Shown here: positions 37,286 through 46,270 of the stretch, one piece after another
Layout of the letters: each line of letters begins with the position of its first letter
How positions within the stretch are numbered: position 1 is the stretch's first letter
NCBI RefSeq assembly: GCF_005048855.1
Contig: NZ_SUME01000004.1
Location: 434,001 to 498,000, forward strand
Direction of reading: 5' to 3'
Origin: Sphingobacterium olei
GTDB lineage: Bacteria > Bacteroidota > Bacteroidia > Sphingobacteriales > Sphingobacteriaceae
DNA: 64,000 nt
The notes under the pieces: generated by a model
Database searches by the model: none
What the model was told of the DNA's origin: nothing
Seen by the model: the letters and a program-made list of their open reading frames with translations, nothing else
Program-made: the position numbers and the translations under genes

Positions 37286-38368
37286 ATGAATATCATTGAT
37301 CGGTACATCATTAAAAAATATTTAACTACGTTCCTATTTACGGTAGGGATCTTTGTCGTTGTTATCGTCGTATTCGACGTGTCCGAAAAGTTAGATGATT
37401 TTTTGAAGAATAAAGCATCGATGTCTCAGGTGTTCTTTCAATATTATGCCATGGGTAGCGTGCCTTTCTTTTTGAATATGCTTACTCCATTGATCAACTT
37501 TATCGCCGTTATCTTCTTTACATCCAAAATGGCAGATCAAACCGAAATTGTGCCTATTTTGAGTGGTGGAATGAGTTTCAATCGCTTTTTGAGGCCGTTT
37601 ATGATCTCTGCTTCTATTGTTTTTGCATTTACATTAGTTTCAAATCTCTATATACTCCCTTATACCAATAAGCTCAAGGTAAAGTTTGAGAATGTATATG
37701 TACATCCGCATAAGGTTAACTCTTCTAAACAATCCACACATATGCAGATCGATTCAAATACCTATGTGTACATTGATAATTTTGATACCAAGCGCGCTGT
37801 AGGCTATAACTTTGTCATGGAGAAGTTTGACGACAATGAACTGACCGAGAAGCTTATGGCAGACCGTGTTACATGGGATTCAGTTTCGAATAAATGGCGT
37901 ATAGAAAACTATACGAATCGCATTATAAAAGGATTAGACGAAGAAATGCTCAAGGGTGAAAGTCGGGATACTACATTGGATATGAAACCGCAGGATTTTG
38001 AGGCATATGAGAATATCTTCACGGCGATGGATACGAGAGAACTCGAGGAGCGTATACGCAAAGAGGAAATCCGTGGCACGGGCATGATGAACGATCTCCT
38101 GTTGGAAAAGTACAAACGTTGGATTAATCCTTTTTCTGCTTTTATTTTAACGCTGATGGGTGTTTCGCTTTCCTCCAAAAAAGTGAGGGGAGGAATCGGT
38201 TTAAGTCTTGGAATAGGTATTGGATTGAGTTTTGCATATCTCGTATTTAATCAATTTTCTACGATGTTTGCGTTGAAAGGGGGGCTACCACCTCTTTTGG
38301 CTGTACTCATTCCGAATGTTACGTTCTTGATTTTAGGTCTTGTCTTATTGGTTAAGGCACCGAAATAA
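37286..38368 (+). CDS. LptF/LptG-family (YjgP/YjgQ) lipopolysaccharide export permease
   Basis: Inner-membrane component of the Lpt pathway, which with LptB extracts LPS from the membrane and passes it to the periplasmic bridge. The 360 residues from ATG 37286 begin with MNIIDRYIIKKYLTTFLFTV, the family signature. There are three N-terminal membrane helices, a periplasmic beta-jellyroll (roughly residues 130-250), and three C-terminal helices (WINPFSAFILTLMGVSLSSK, GIGLSLGIGIGLSFAYLVFN, LAVLIPNVTFLILGLVLLV). LptF versus LptG cannot be decided here. It lies between tgt and an EamA transporter in one directional run. Confidence 0.92.
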   Translation: MNIIDRYIIKKYLTTFLFTVGIFVVVIVVFDVSEKLDDFLKNKASMSQVFFQYYAMGSVPFFLNMLTPLINFIAVIFFTSKMADQTEIVPILSGGMSFNRFLRPFMISASIVFAFTLVSNLYILPYTNKLKVKFENVYVHPHKVNSSKQSTHMQIDSNTYVYIDNFDTKRAVGYNFVMEKFDDNELTEKLMADRVTWDSVSNKWRIENYTNRIIKGLDEEMLKGESRDTTLDMKPQDFEAYENIFTAMDTRELEERIRKEEIRGTGMMNDLLLEKYKRWINPFSAFILTLMGVSLSSKKVRGGIGLSLGIGIGLSFAYLVFNQFSTMFALKGGLPPLLAVLIPNVTFLILGLVLLVKAPK

Positions 38369-38376
38369 TTTTTAAT

Positions 38377-39288
38377 ATGTTATTATCTGCACGTAATCGT
38401 AATTTGCTGATCCTGCATTTTACGGTTCTTATCTGGGGATTCACAGGGGTTTTGGGTGGGTTGATTTCTATCTCGGCTTTGCATTTGGTTTGGTATCGGG
38501 TACTGTTGGCCGCTTTGGCTTTGTTGGTGTATTTTCGGATAACTAAAAAATCCGTCGTCGTCTCGCAGCGGGATATTCTTAAATTTATGGGAGTGGGTGT
38601 CATTGTTGGTCTTCATTGGGTATTATTCTTCCACTCCATTAAAATCTCTACTGTTTCCGTCACATTGGTTACGCTTTCATCCGTTACGCTGTTTACAGCT
38701 GTCCTTGAACCTATTATAAATAGATCAAAAATTTCTTTTGCCGACGTGCTGATCGGTCTGGTCATTATTTTTGGTATTTACCTGATATTTAAGTTTGAAT
38801 TTCAATATCTCTGGGGAATTATTTTCGGCCTGTTGTGCGCTTTTTGTGCAAGTATATTTTCTATTCTAAATGCGCGAATGGTGAAGCGTTCCAGTCCTAC
38901 TATTATTACCTTTTATGAGATGATAGGTGCCTTTTTTGGGGTTTCTGTTATTATGTTGTTGAAAGGGGAGTTTACAGATGAGATGATACTCTCCAATTCA
39001 GATTGGATGTACTTAATCCTGTTGGGAGTGGTATGTACAGCTATTGCATATGTGTTGGGCGTGGCGGTGATGAAAGAATTGAGTGCCTTTACCGTAGCTC
39101 TGACGACGAATATGGAGCCTGTCTACGGGATTATTCTAGCCGTGTTGATTTTTGGGAAAAAGGAAGAAATGAGCACCGGATTTTATCTCGGGGCGATAGT
39201 AGTATTAGGCGCTGTATTTGTTTATCCTTATATTAAAACAAAAATAGAAAGCAGGAATAAGCAGCTTGTTAATCGGAAACTTCATTAA
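38377..39288 (+). CDS. EamA/DMT-superfamily transporter
   Basis: A drug/metabolite-type permease with ten predicted membrane helices in two EamA repeats. The first repeat begins LLILHFTVLIWGFTGVLGGL with YRVLLAALALLVY; the second begins LWGIIFGLLCAFCASIFSIL, with FYEMIGAFFGVSVIML and the typical late motif LTTNMEPVYGIILAVLIFGK. The 303 residues fit the family. The substrate cannot be predicted. It begins 8 nt after the LptF/G gene and converges on the Mrp operon. Confidence 0.92.
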   Translation: MLLSARNRNLLILHFTVLIWGFTGVLGGLISISALHLVWYRVLLAALALLVYFRITKKSVVVSQRDILKFMGVGVIVGLHWVLFFHSIKISTVSVTLVTLSSVTLFTAVLEPIINRSKISFADVLIGLVIIFGIYLIFKFEFQYLWGIIFGLLCAFCASIFSILNARMVKRSSPTIITFYEMIGAFFGVSVIMLLKGEFTDEMILSNSDWMYLILLGVVCTAIAYVLGVAVMKELSAFTVALTTNMEPVYGIILAVLIFGKKEEMSTGFYLGAIVVLGAVFVYPYIKTKIESRNKQLVNRKLH

Positions 39289-39302
39289 ACCGACAATTAG
39301 TA

Positions 39303-39728
39303 TTACTTCGTTTCTTCCTCGGTGTCTGCGATGTTGTCTTCTTCTGGGCCTTTGGGGGAATCCGCCTTCTCAGGATCTGATTCCAATTTATGAGTTTTTT
39401 TATTATACATCCCCTCTAGTTCGTCTATGATAGTACCTTTCCAAAGCGGTGTATTCGAAAAATAAGAAGCGCGACCTATCATGTGTGCGGCAATAGGTGA
39501 AGTAATAAAAAGAAAAAAGATGATGGCAATTGCTTTTGTGGTAACAGATATATCTGGAAATATTATTGCAGCACAAAGTAATAATAGTCCTACGCCCAAT
39601 GTAGAGGCTTTTACGGTTACCGATAATCGTAAATAGAAATCTGGCATCCGTAAGATACCCAACGCAGCGAAGAATATCGATAGTGCGCCGATTGTACTAA
39701 TTATAGCTATAATAATATCACTCATCAT
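39303..39728 (-). CDS. mrpG: Mrp Na+/H+ antiporter subunit G
   Basis: Last gene of the Mrp operon. The protein (141 residues from 39728) has three membrane segments (IIAIISTIGALSIFFAALGI, ASTLGVGLLLLCAAIIFPDI, AIAIIFFLFITSPIAAHMIG) and the family motif GRASYFSNTPLW. A hydrophilic acidic C-terminal tail of about 45 residues (SDPEKADSPKGPEEDN region) follows and is longer than in many homologues. The start overlaps the 3' end of mrpF by about 11 nt, so the two are translationally coupled. An ATG three bases further in is equally possible. Confidence 0.92.
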   Translation of the reverse strand: MMSDIIIAIISTIGALSIFFAALGILRMPDFYLRLSVTVKASTLGVGLLLLCAAIIFPDISVTTKAIAIIFFLFITSPIAAHMIGRASYFSNTPLWKGTIIDELEGMYNKKTHKLESDPEKADSPKGPEEDNIADTEEETK

Positions 39729-39990
39729 TTCTTTTTTCAATATAATAAGAAAACGCAACCGTGCCCAGGAATGCAATTAGCGCCAATATAATTGCAACAT
39801 CTAATAATACTTTCTGGTTTGATCGAATAGTAAAAACAGTAATAATGCCGATACCTATTGTAATGATCAGATCCAGCGCCACCACTCTATCTACAACATG
39901 TGGTCCTTTTAACAGGCGAAAAAAGACCAAAATAATAGATAGGGTCAGCAATGGTAGTATAAAGTAATCAAAATAAATTTCTAATGTCAT
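39718..39990 (-). CDS. mrpF: Mrp Na+/H+ antiporter subunit F
   Basis: Small three-helix subunit of 90 residues (ILPLLTLSIILVFFRLLKGP, VVALDLIITIGIGIITVFTI, DVAIILALIAFLGTVAFSYY) matching MrpF/PhaF, including the conserved RVVALD stretch. Its ATG overlaps the mrpE stop as ATGA. Confidence 0.93.
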   Translation of the reverse strand: MTLEIYFDYFILPLLTLSIILVFFRLLKGPHVVDRVVALDLIITIGIGIITVFTIRSNQKVLLDVAIILALIAFLGTVAFSYYIEKRNDE

Positions 39991-40463
39991 CGCAAAATTT
40001 CTAATAATCTTCTTTCTAAACCAGTTTTTGTCTGTTTAACGAATGTTTCTGCATCTTCCAGGTACATTACATGGATGTACATCGTCGTTTTATCTTCACT
40101 GATATCCAAAATTAAGGTTCCTGGTGTCAGTGATATCATGGTGGAAAGCAGGTTGATTTCAAATTCCGTTTTCGCATTCAATGGATACCGAACGACACCT
40201 GGCTTCATGAAGTATTTTGGGGTCATCACATCGTATGCAACTTGTAAGTTCGCTTTTATAATTAGGTATAAAAAATAGACGACGAAACTAAGAATCTTAG
40301 GTACACGATAGAAATAGCGCTGATCGATATCGTTACGGTTCATGATCCATAACACGAAAAAGCCAAGTAAAAAGCCAAAGACAAAATTTGTATAATACAT
40401 GGAACCGGTCAATGCTACCCAAATAAAAGAGAGCAAAAGGTTCATCAAAAACTGTTTTATCAT
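39987..40463 (-). CDS. mrpE: Mrp Na+/H+ antiporter subunit E
   Basis: 158 residues with two N-terminal membrane helices (FLMNLLLSFIWVALTGSMYY, FVFGFLLGFFVLWIMNR), a third near residue 60, and a soluble domain. The domain holds the family motif TLLSTMISLTPGTLILDISE-type sequence, here LLSTMISLTPGTLILDIS. It lies between mrpD and mrpF with 4-nt spacing and overlap. Confidence 0.94.
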   Translation of the reverse strand: MIKQFLMNLLLSFIWVALTGSMYYTNFVFGFLLGFFVLWIMNRNDIDQRYFYRVPKILSFVVYFLYLIIKANLQVAYDVMTPKYFMKPGVVRYPLNAKTEFEINLLSTMISLTPGTLILDISEDKTTMYIHVMYLEDAETFVKQTKTGLERRLLEILR

Positions 40464-40467
40464 ATCC

Positions 40468-41976
40468 TTAATTTTGTTTTCCTAAAACTGCGTCCACATA
40501 AGGTCGCGTATCTATTAGCTGATCTGATATCTTATCGACCAATTGTATGATTGTTTCTGCATCGAGCCCGATATATAATGTCACGGCTGCCAGTATTCCT
40601 ACGGGTAGGATCAACAATATTTTGCGGATCAACGGCAGCGGTTCAAATTTGTTTTCCACTTCTACATCTTTCGGAACGTCTTTCCAGAATACTTCAGACC
40701 ACATTTTGGCGATGACGTATAGTGTTACAAAACTCCCAGCCATGAGTGCGGCTACAAAAAAATATTGTTGTTGTGTAAACGCTTCTTGAAACAGGTATAT
40801 TTTTGGCCAAAAGCCTGATAGCGGAGGAATACCGACCAATGAGAAGAGTACCAATGCAATGAGCAAGGAAATTTTTGGGTACTCTGCGTATAGCCCGCCA
40901 AGGCTTTTCATGTCCATCGTTCCGCGTAACTGTCTGATGACGCCGGCTATTAGAAACATATTTGTTTTTACCACAATGTCGTGGATCAGGTAGAAGATAG
41001 TCCCCATTAATGCAATTTTGGTAAACATCGCAATCCCGCCGATCATGAATCCGATATGGCAGACGATGAGGTATGAAAACAATCTCCGTATGTTGGTTTT
41101 TATTAAGGCACCCATTGCTCCTGTGATAACGGTAAATACGGCCATACCCATCAATAGGTTTTGCGTAAATACATCGAATGCAAATAGCAGGCTGAATACC
41201 CGGATAATGGCGTAGATACCTACTTTTGTCAAGAGACCACCAAAGGTCGCCGCCACCGCAGAGGGTGGGGTATGATAGGATGAGGGAAGCCAGTAATACA
41301 AAGGGAAAACTGCTGATTTTATCCCAAAACCAATCAAGAAGAAGCAGGCCGTAATACCAACTAGGTATTGGTTTTGTACTTGGGTTATTTTTACAGATAA
41401 ATCGGCCATATTCAAGGTCCCGGTGATGCCATAGAGTATTCCGATTCCGGTAAGGAAAAACGTAGAGGCCAGAATATTCATGGCCATGTATTTTACTGCT
41501 CCTTCTAACTGCGCTTTGCGGCCACCCAATGTCATGAGTACAAAGGATGAAATGATGATAACCTCAAACCAAACGTATAAGTTGAATATGTCCCCGGTCA
41601 AAAAGGCACCATTCAATCCCATTAACAGAAAGTGGAAAATAGGGAAATAACCATATAGCATCCGCTGTCTGTTTAACCCTGTCGATGAAAATATGGACAC
41701 GGCGAATCCTGCTATTGAGGTCAATAATACTAGCGTCACGCTGAGTAGATCGGCTACGAATACAATGCCAAATGGTGCTTCCCAGTTTGAGGCATTCATG
41801 GTCAGAATACCATTTTCGTATACTTTATCAAAAAGCCGGATAGCGAGTAGTAGTCCCAACAAACTGCCACCTACACTGATAAAGCGTTGGCTAACAGTCT
41901 TCCGCCAGGCAATAAGTTGTAGCAATGCCGAAAACAGATGGATAAAAACTGGGGCTAAAATGTGATTGTCTATCAT
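40468..41976 (-). CDS. mrpD: Mrp Na+/H+ antiporter subunit D
   Basis: An antiporter-like subunit related to NuoL/M/N of respiratory complex I. The 502 residues form about 14 helices with the proton-pathway motifs FNLYVWFEVIIISSFVLM (the key Glu), WLPSSYHTPPSAVAATFGGL followed by TKVGIYAIIRVF (the key Lys), and SLVGIPPLSGFWPKIYLF. It overlaps mrpC by 4 nt. Confidence 0.96.
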   Translation of the reverse strand: MIDNHILAPVFIHLFSALLQLIAWRKTVSQRFISVGGSLLGLLLAIRLFDKVYENGILTMNASNWEAPFGIVFVADLLSVTLVLLTSIAGFAVSIFSSTGLNRQRMLYGYFPIFHFLLMGLNGAFLTGDIFNLYVWFEVIIISSFVLMTLGGRKAQLEGAVKYMAMNILASTFFLTGIGILYGITGTLNMADLSVKITQVQNQYLVGITACFFLIGFGIKSAVFPLYYWLPSSYHTPPSAVAATFGGLLTKVGIYAIIRVFSLLFAFDVFTQNLLMGMAVFTVITGAMGALIKTNIRRLFSYLIVCHIGFMIGGIAMFTKIALMGTIFYLIHDIVVKTNMFLIAGVIRQLRGTMDMKSLGGLYAEYPKISLLIALVLFSLVGIPPLSGFWPKIYLFQEAFTQQQYFFVAALMAGSFVTLYVIAKMWSEVFWKDVPKDVEVENKFEPLPLIRKILLILPVGILAAVTLYIGLDAETIIQLVDKISDQLIDTRPYVDAVLGKQN

Positions 41977-42329
41977 ATATCTTCCTCTTCGGGCGTATTT
42001 AAGTCATCTAAATCATCTGAATTTACAAGAGCGTAAACTCGTTTCAACAATACAATAGCAAAGGCGGTCAAACCAAAACTGATCACAATTGCCGTTAAAA
42101 TTAAAGCTTGCGGAATGGGATCTGCAAAAGCATCCTGAAATATTTTAGCATTTTCATCGATAACTGGAGGTTTACCTTTCGTAATGCCTCCAAGTAAGAA
42201 AATCAAAATATTGGTGCCGCTTCCTAAAAGCATAATACCCAACAGTAATTTTACCATACTTCGGCGAAGTATCATATACACACCGGCAGCATAAAGCAGG
42301 CCTAAAAGAATTATTAATAGCAACTCCAT
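41973..42329 (-). CDS. mrpC: Mrp Na+/H+ antiporter subunit C
   Basis: NuoK-like three-helix subunit of 118 residues (LLIILLGLLYAAGVYMILRR, LLLGIMLLGSGTNILIFLLG, PIPQALILTAIVISFGLTAF) with the NuoK-type motif DPIPQALILTAIVI and an acidic C-terminal tail. It overlaps both neighbours by one to four bases. Confidence 0.95.
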   Translation of the reverse strand: MELLLIILLGLLYAAGVYMILRRSMVKLLLGIMLLGSGTNILIFLLGGITKGKPPVIDENAKIFQDAFADPIPQALILTAIVISFGLTAFAIVLLKRVYALVNSDDLDDLNTPEEEDI

Positions 42330-42754
42330 TAGTCTTTTTCGGTTAGATTGTTTAAGGAAATAGTAAACAAAATAGTTAATATTACGCCGATAACGACTAG
42401 ATATACGCCTAAGTCAAAAAATAGAGACGATCCAATCATGCCGATTACGGGTATGGGCTCTTCAAACCAAAGACCGGTCATTGGTGGAAGTCCAAAAAGC
42501 ATTGGAGCAGTCATACTCACGGTGGATACACCTAAACCGATCGGGATCAAAGACAGAGGCTTTCTTCTTAATATTTTCATCGTCGCTTCTGTTCCATTGG
42601 CGAAACTATGTAAAACGAATGCAATCGAGGCCACCAAACCACCTACAAATCCACCTCCAGGGTAGTAGTGTCCGCGTAGCAATAGAAAAAATGAGAAAAG
42701 TAACAGAATAGGAAGTAAGTACTTCGTAGCTGATTGTAGTATAGGACTTCGCAT
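42329..42754 (-). CDS. mrpB: Mrp Na+/H+ antiporter subunit B
   Basis: 141 residues with four membrane segments and the family motif GHYYPGGGFVGGLVASIAFV near residue 28. A separate MrpB gene, together with a full-length MrpA, marks this as a seven-gene (group 1) operon. It starts 2 nt after mrpA. Confidence 0.95.
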   Translation of the reverse strand: MRSPILQSATKYLLPILLLFSFFLLLRGHYYPGGGFVGGLVASIAFVLHSFANGTEATMKILRRKPLSLIPIGLGVSTVSMTAPMLFGLPPMTGLWFEEPIPVIGMIGSSLFFDLGVYLVVIGVILTILFTISLNNLTEKD

Positions 42755-42755
42755 A

Positions 42756-45065
42756 TTATTCTTTTTCTGTTGATTTTAACCGTAACCTTATTAAACTGTA
42801 TACGCCCAGCGCTGCAATACTCAACACCACCGTCTCAAACATGGTATCGATACCTCTAAAGTCGACGAGTATCACATTTACGACATTTTTACCTTTGGCT
42901 AAGATGTAGGCATTTTCACCATAAAAATTAGCAATCTCTTCTGAAATAGGTTCCGACCATACCCGTAAGGCGATTAGTGATATGATGACTCCAAAACTCA
43001 ACGCGATTATCCCGTCTCTGTACAGGATCGCTTTTCCAGTATGATTGATAAAACTCGGTAGCTTATACAAAACCAATACAAATAAAACCGTACTCAAGGT
43101 GTCAATGGTAAACTGTGTCATCGCCAAATCGGGAGCGCTATAGAACACGAATATCAAACAGATACAGTATCCAATCACACTCATCGCAACGACCGATGTC
43201 AATCGGGAAGGGGTTGTTACGACGATGTATAGGGCACCTATCAAAATGACGATCACACCTATCTCATAAAACGAAGGTGTTGTGATTTTTTCAAGATCAA
43301 GGGTTATTGGCCCGCTAATCCATAACTTGTATGCTAAGAGGAGTTCTGCAAACAATATAATTTTTAGATGATACGATCTCAGGTATCCGTTGTGAAATAG
43401 ATCGGTATACCACCTTGAAAACCGCATAATGTCGTTGGCGTAGCCCCTAAAGATGCGTTGCGGCGCTATTGAGTTTAGTTTTTCAATGGCTTTTAACTTG
43501 GATGGACTGGGTTTGTTGACGAAATAGACGAGGGTTCCAGCTAATAAAGTAGCAACACTTAATATCAACACGATATTGAGATGCCATATTTTAAGATACA
43601 TATCTGTTTCGCTTCCATAAACTGCATTCGCAGTGGCATGATTTATAAAATCGCCTACCGGACCAGGAAACCAGCCAAAGACCAATCCCAATATGGCTAA
43701 TATCAATGGAGGTATCCACATGGATTTATACGGAAGATGTATGTTCTCAAATTGCTTGGGTAAGGTTCCCACAAATGGTTTTATACCAGCCATAAATCCA
43801 GCGGCTACTAGTCCGATATTAGTTGCAATAGCTACTGCGTTCAATATCCAACCGAGTGTTTGATAATCGGTATGTAAGGTGGCTTCGTATATTAAATCTT
43901 TACCAATAAACCCATAGGTAAGTGGGAGACCCGCACTGGACAAAGCAGCTAGAATACCTGCTATCGAGACTGGCAATAATACTTTTCGTAGACCTCCTAA
44001 TGCTGTGATATCCCGTGTGCCCGTTTCATGGTCGATGATGCCGGTTACCAAGAACAGTGTAGCCTTGTATAGAGCATGTACTAATATAAAAACACTTGCA
44101 GCTATGATAGCTTCCCGCGTACCTAAACCGATAAGAAAAGTCAAAATTCCTAACGCAGAAATAGTAGAATAAGCTAAAATTCCTTTTAAATCAATTCGAA
44201 ATAAGGAATGGATAGACGCAAATAGCATGGTAAATCCACCCACAGCCATAAGGGGATAATTCCAATAATCGGTGCCCCCTAATATTGGAGAAAACCGCGC
44301 CAACAAATAGATCCCAGCTTTGACCATCGTAGCCGAGTGCAGATAGGCAGATACGGGCGTAGGTGCTTTCATTGCTCCTGGTAACCAAAAATGAAAAGGA
44401 AATTGTGCCGATTTTGTGAATGCACCCAAAAACAGGAATCCCAGTATCAAAGGGTAAAGTTCATGATTGAGGATGAGCTCGCGAGCATCAATCAGTTCGG
44501 AGATGGTATACGTGCCCGCAATATTCCCTAGTAGTATCAAGCCTGCCAAAAGGAAAAAGCCGCCTAATCCAGTTACACTAAGTGCAGTCAAGGCACTTTT
44601 TCGGGAATCTGAATTGTCGTTGTTGAATCCGATCAAGAAGAAGGAGCTGATACTCGTTAGTTCCCAAAACACAAATAACAAAAGAATATTATCCGATAGT
44701 ACTACACCCAACATGGCTGACATGAAGAGGCATAAATAGCCGAAGAAGCGATCAAAAAAAATATAACCTTTTAAATAGGTTCTAGCATAAAAAAATATTG
44801 CTGTACCGATTCCTGTAATTAGGAGTGCGAAAAGTAAAGACAACCCATCCAGCTTGAAATCAAAATCTACACCCAATGAAGGAATCCAATTTATATGCTG
44901 TAAAAAACTAGATCCGGCAGATATAGCAGGAACATAGCTCATAAAATACAAGAATAACGATGCAGGCAATATGGTAAGGAGAAAACTCCATTTAGTCGTT
45001 AATAACTTGCCAAATGGAATAATTAAAAGCGATATGATTAATCCGGATAATACAGCTAATAGCAT
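42756..45065 (-). CDS. mrpA: Mrp Na+/H+ antiporter subunit A
   Basis: Largest subunit of the multi-subunit cation/proton antiporter, related to NuoL. The 769 residues contain LLLFVFWELTSISSFFLIGF (key Glu), AQFPFHFWLPGAMKAPTPVS, AYLHSATMVKAGIYLLARFS (key Lys), and a C-terminal DUF4040/MrpB-like segment (SAPDLAMTQFTIDTLSTVLF and DTMFETVVLSIAALGVYSLI). Length matches Bacillus MrpA. It is the first gene of a tightly packed operon; the complex confers Na+ extrusion and alkaline pH tolerance. The upstream spacer to the sigma factor gene is about 600 nt. Confidence 0.96.
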   Translation of the reverse strand: MLLAVLSGLIISLLIIPFGKLLTTKWSFLLTILPASLFLYFMSYVPAISAGSSFLQHINWIPSLGVDFDFKLDGLSLLFALLITGIGTAIFFYARTYLKGYIFFDRFFGYLCLFMSAMLGVVLSDNILLLFVFWELTSISSFFLIGFNNDNSDSRKSALTALSVTGLGGFFLLAGLILLGNIAGTYTISELIDARELILNHELYPLILGFLFLGAFTKSAQFPFHFWLPGAMKAPTPVSAYLHSATMVKAGIYLLARFSPILGGTDYWNYPLMAVGGFTMLFASIHSLFRIDLKGILAYSTISALGILTFLIGLGTREAIIAASVFILVHALYKATLFLVTGIIDHETGTRDITALGGLRKVLLPVSIAGILAALSSAGLPLTYGFIGKDLIYEATLHTDYQTLGWILNAVAIATNIGLVAAGFMAGIKPFVGTLPKQFENIHLPYKSMWIPPLILAILGLVFGWFPGPVGDFINHATANAVYGSETDMYLKIWHLNIVLILSVATLLAGTLVYFVNKPSPSKLKAIEKLNSIAPQRIFRGYANDIMRFSRWYTDLFHNGYLRSYHLKIILFAELLLAYKLWISGPITLDLEKITTPSFYEIGVIVILIGALYIVVTTPSRLTSVVAMSVIGYCICLIFVFYSAPDLAMTQFTIDTLSTVLFVLVLYKLPSFINHTGKAILYRDGIIALSFGVIISLIALRVWSEPISEEIANFYGENAYILAKGKNVVNVILVDFRGIDTMFETVVLSIAALGVYSLIRLRLKSTEKE

Positions 45066-45675
45066 CTATTTTTTATTATGGATTTACAGAAAGCCTTAAA
45101 AATACAAAAAAAAGTGGTTTTTTCTGAAAAAAGTATCATGTGAATTTTAGATGATTGACTTTGGGGTTGAACCGGGGGTGTGTTTGCTAAGTGCGTTTGT
45201 GTATGAAATTTTTTTCTTTTTGGTAGAAAAATAGGGGTTAATAACGATTTGAGGTTGAGTTTAGTTTGTGTTTAAAAAAAAAGTATCTATGTTAAAGTTG
45301 AAGTAAAGTAAAATTAGGGTGTTATTTGTGGTTAACGTGTTGTTTTTTCTGTGATATTCATTTCTTTTGTTTGTTTTTGTCTTTATTTTTCAGACTTTAA
45401 TTTGATTTTATGACGTTATTATAGTTATATTAGTTGTTGAAAACATTTTAATGTTTAGTTTTATTCGTTGGTTAGTGTGTTTTGTTTTAACAATCATCGG
45501 GTGATATTAAATGTTTTTGATATTTGTTTGGTTATTGGCTTGTTCGCCTACCTAACCATAGTTTTTATTTTTTTAATTAAAAATTGCATATATCTTTACT
45601 ACGGCATATATTGCATAGACAACAGTGCGAATTTCTTTCGAGATCGGGGTTAGTGTATTAATAAACGGGGAAATT
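45066..45675. other. 610-bp non-coding spacer with strong strand bias (T/G-rich plus strand)
   Basis: Between the divergent mrpA and ECF sigma genes lies an unusually long spacer whose plus strand is rich in T and G, with many TTTG and GTTT runs and little C. I find no credible gene, tRNA or clear two-element promoter. It must contain the promoters of both flanking operons. Confidence 0.5.
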
Positions 45676-46209
45676 ATGATGGATAGGATTTCTGACGAGG
45701 ATTTATTTAAAAAAAATTACCGTAATGTTTGTTACTTTGCGTGGCAAATGGTCGGTGATAACGAGCTGGCCAAAGATCTGGCGCAAGATGCTTTCTTTTC
45801 CTATTTCCAAAATCGGGAAAAGATTTCTGAAGATGAAAATGCTATTCGGTCCTATTTATATACATCTATTAAATACGCCATTTACAATAACAATCGTAAA
45901 GATAAAGTCATTGAAAAATATTGGCAAAAAAGCCACTTCAAGGAATACGACGATGCTGATTTTGAAAATAACATTATAAAGTCAGAATTTATTGTTGAGA
46001 TTAATCGGATCGTTAATGAATTGCCAGCTTCGTGCCAAAAAATATTCCGTCTAGGTTATCTCGACGGATGGAGTAATCAAGAAATTTCTAAAGCACTTGA
46101 TTTAAGTGTAAATACCGTTAAAACACAGAAGAGAAGAGGATTAAAGGTTGTGCAGTCTAAATTAAACCCGGAGTTTTTACTGTTTTTTACTGTCCTTTTC
46201 TGTAAGTAA
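45676..46209 (+). CDS. ECF RNA polymerase sigma factor, cassette 1
   Basis: A FecI-like extracytoplasmic-function sigma factor of 177 residues from ATG 45676 (a second ATG follows at once). Region 2 is YRNVCYFAWQMVGDNELAKD followed by LAQDAFFSYFQ. Region 4 is VNELPASCQKIFRLGYLDGW with the HTH SNQEISKALDLSVNTVKTQK. A FecR-type anti-sigma gene and a susC with a signalling domain follow, so it is predicted to activate this susC operon. It is closely similar to the sigma factor at 58.5 kb. Confidence 0.95.
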   Translation: MMDRISDEDLFKKNYRNVCYFAWQMVGDNELAKDLAQDAFFSYFQNREKISEDENAIRSYLYTSIKYAIYNNNRKDKVIEKYWQKSHFKEYDDADFENNIIKSEFIVEINRIVNELPASCQKIFRLGYLDGWSNQEISKALDLSVNTVKTQKRRGLKVVQSKLNPEFLLFFTVLFCK

Positions 46210-46270
46210 TAAAATATTTTTTATTTTTTGTCACCCCTTTTTTGATTCTAGGTTTCTTATACTTAGAATT

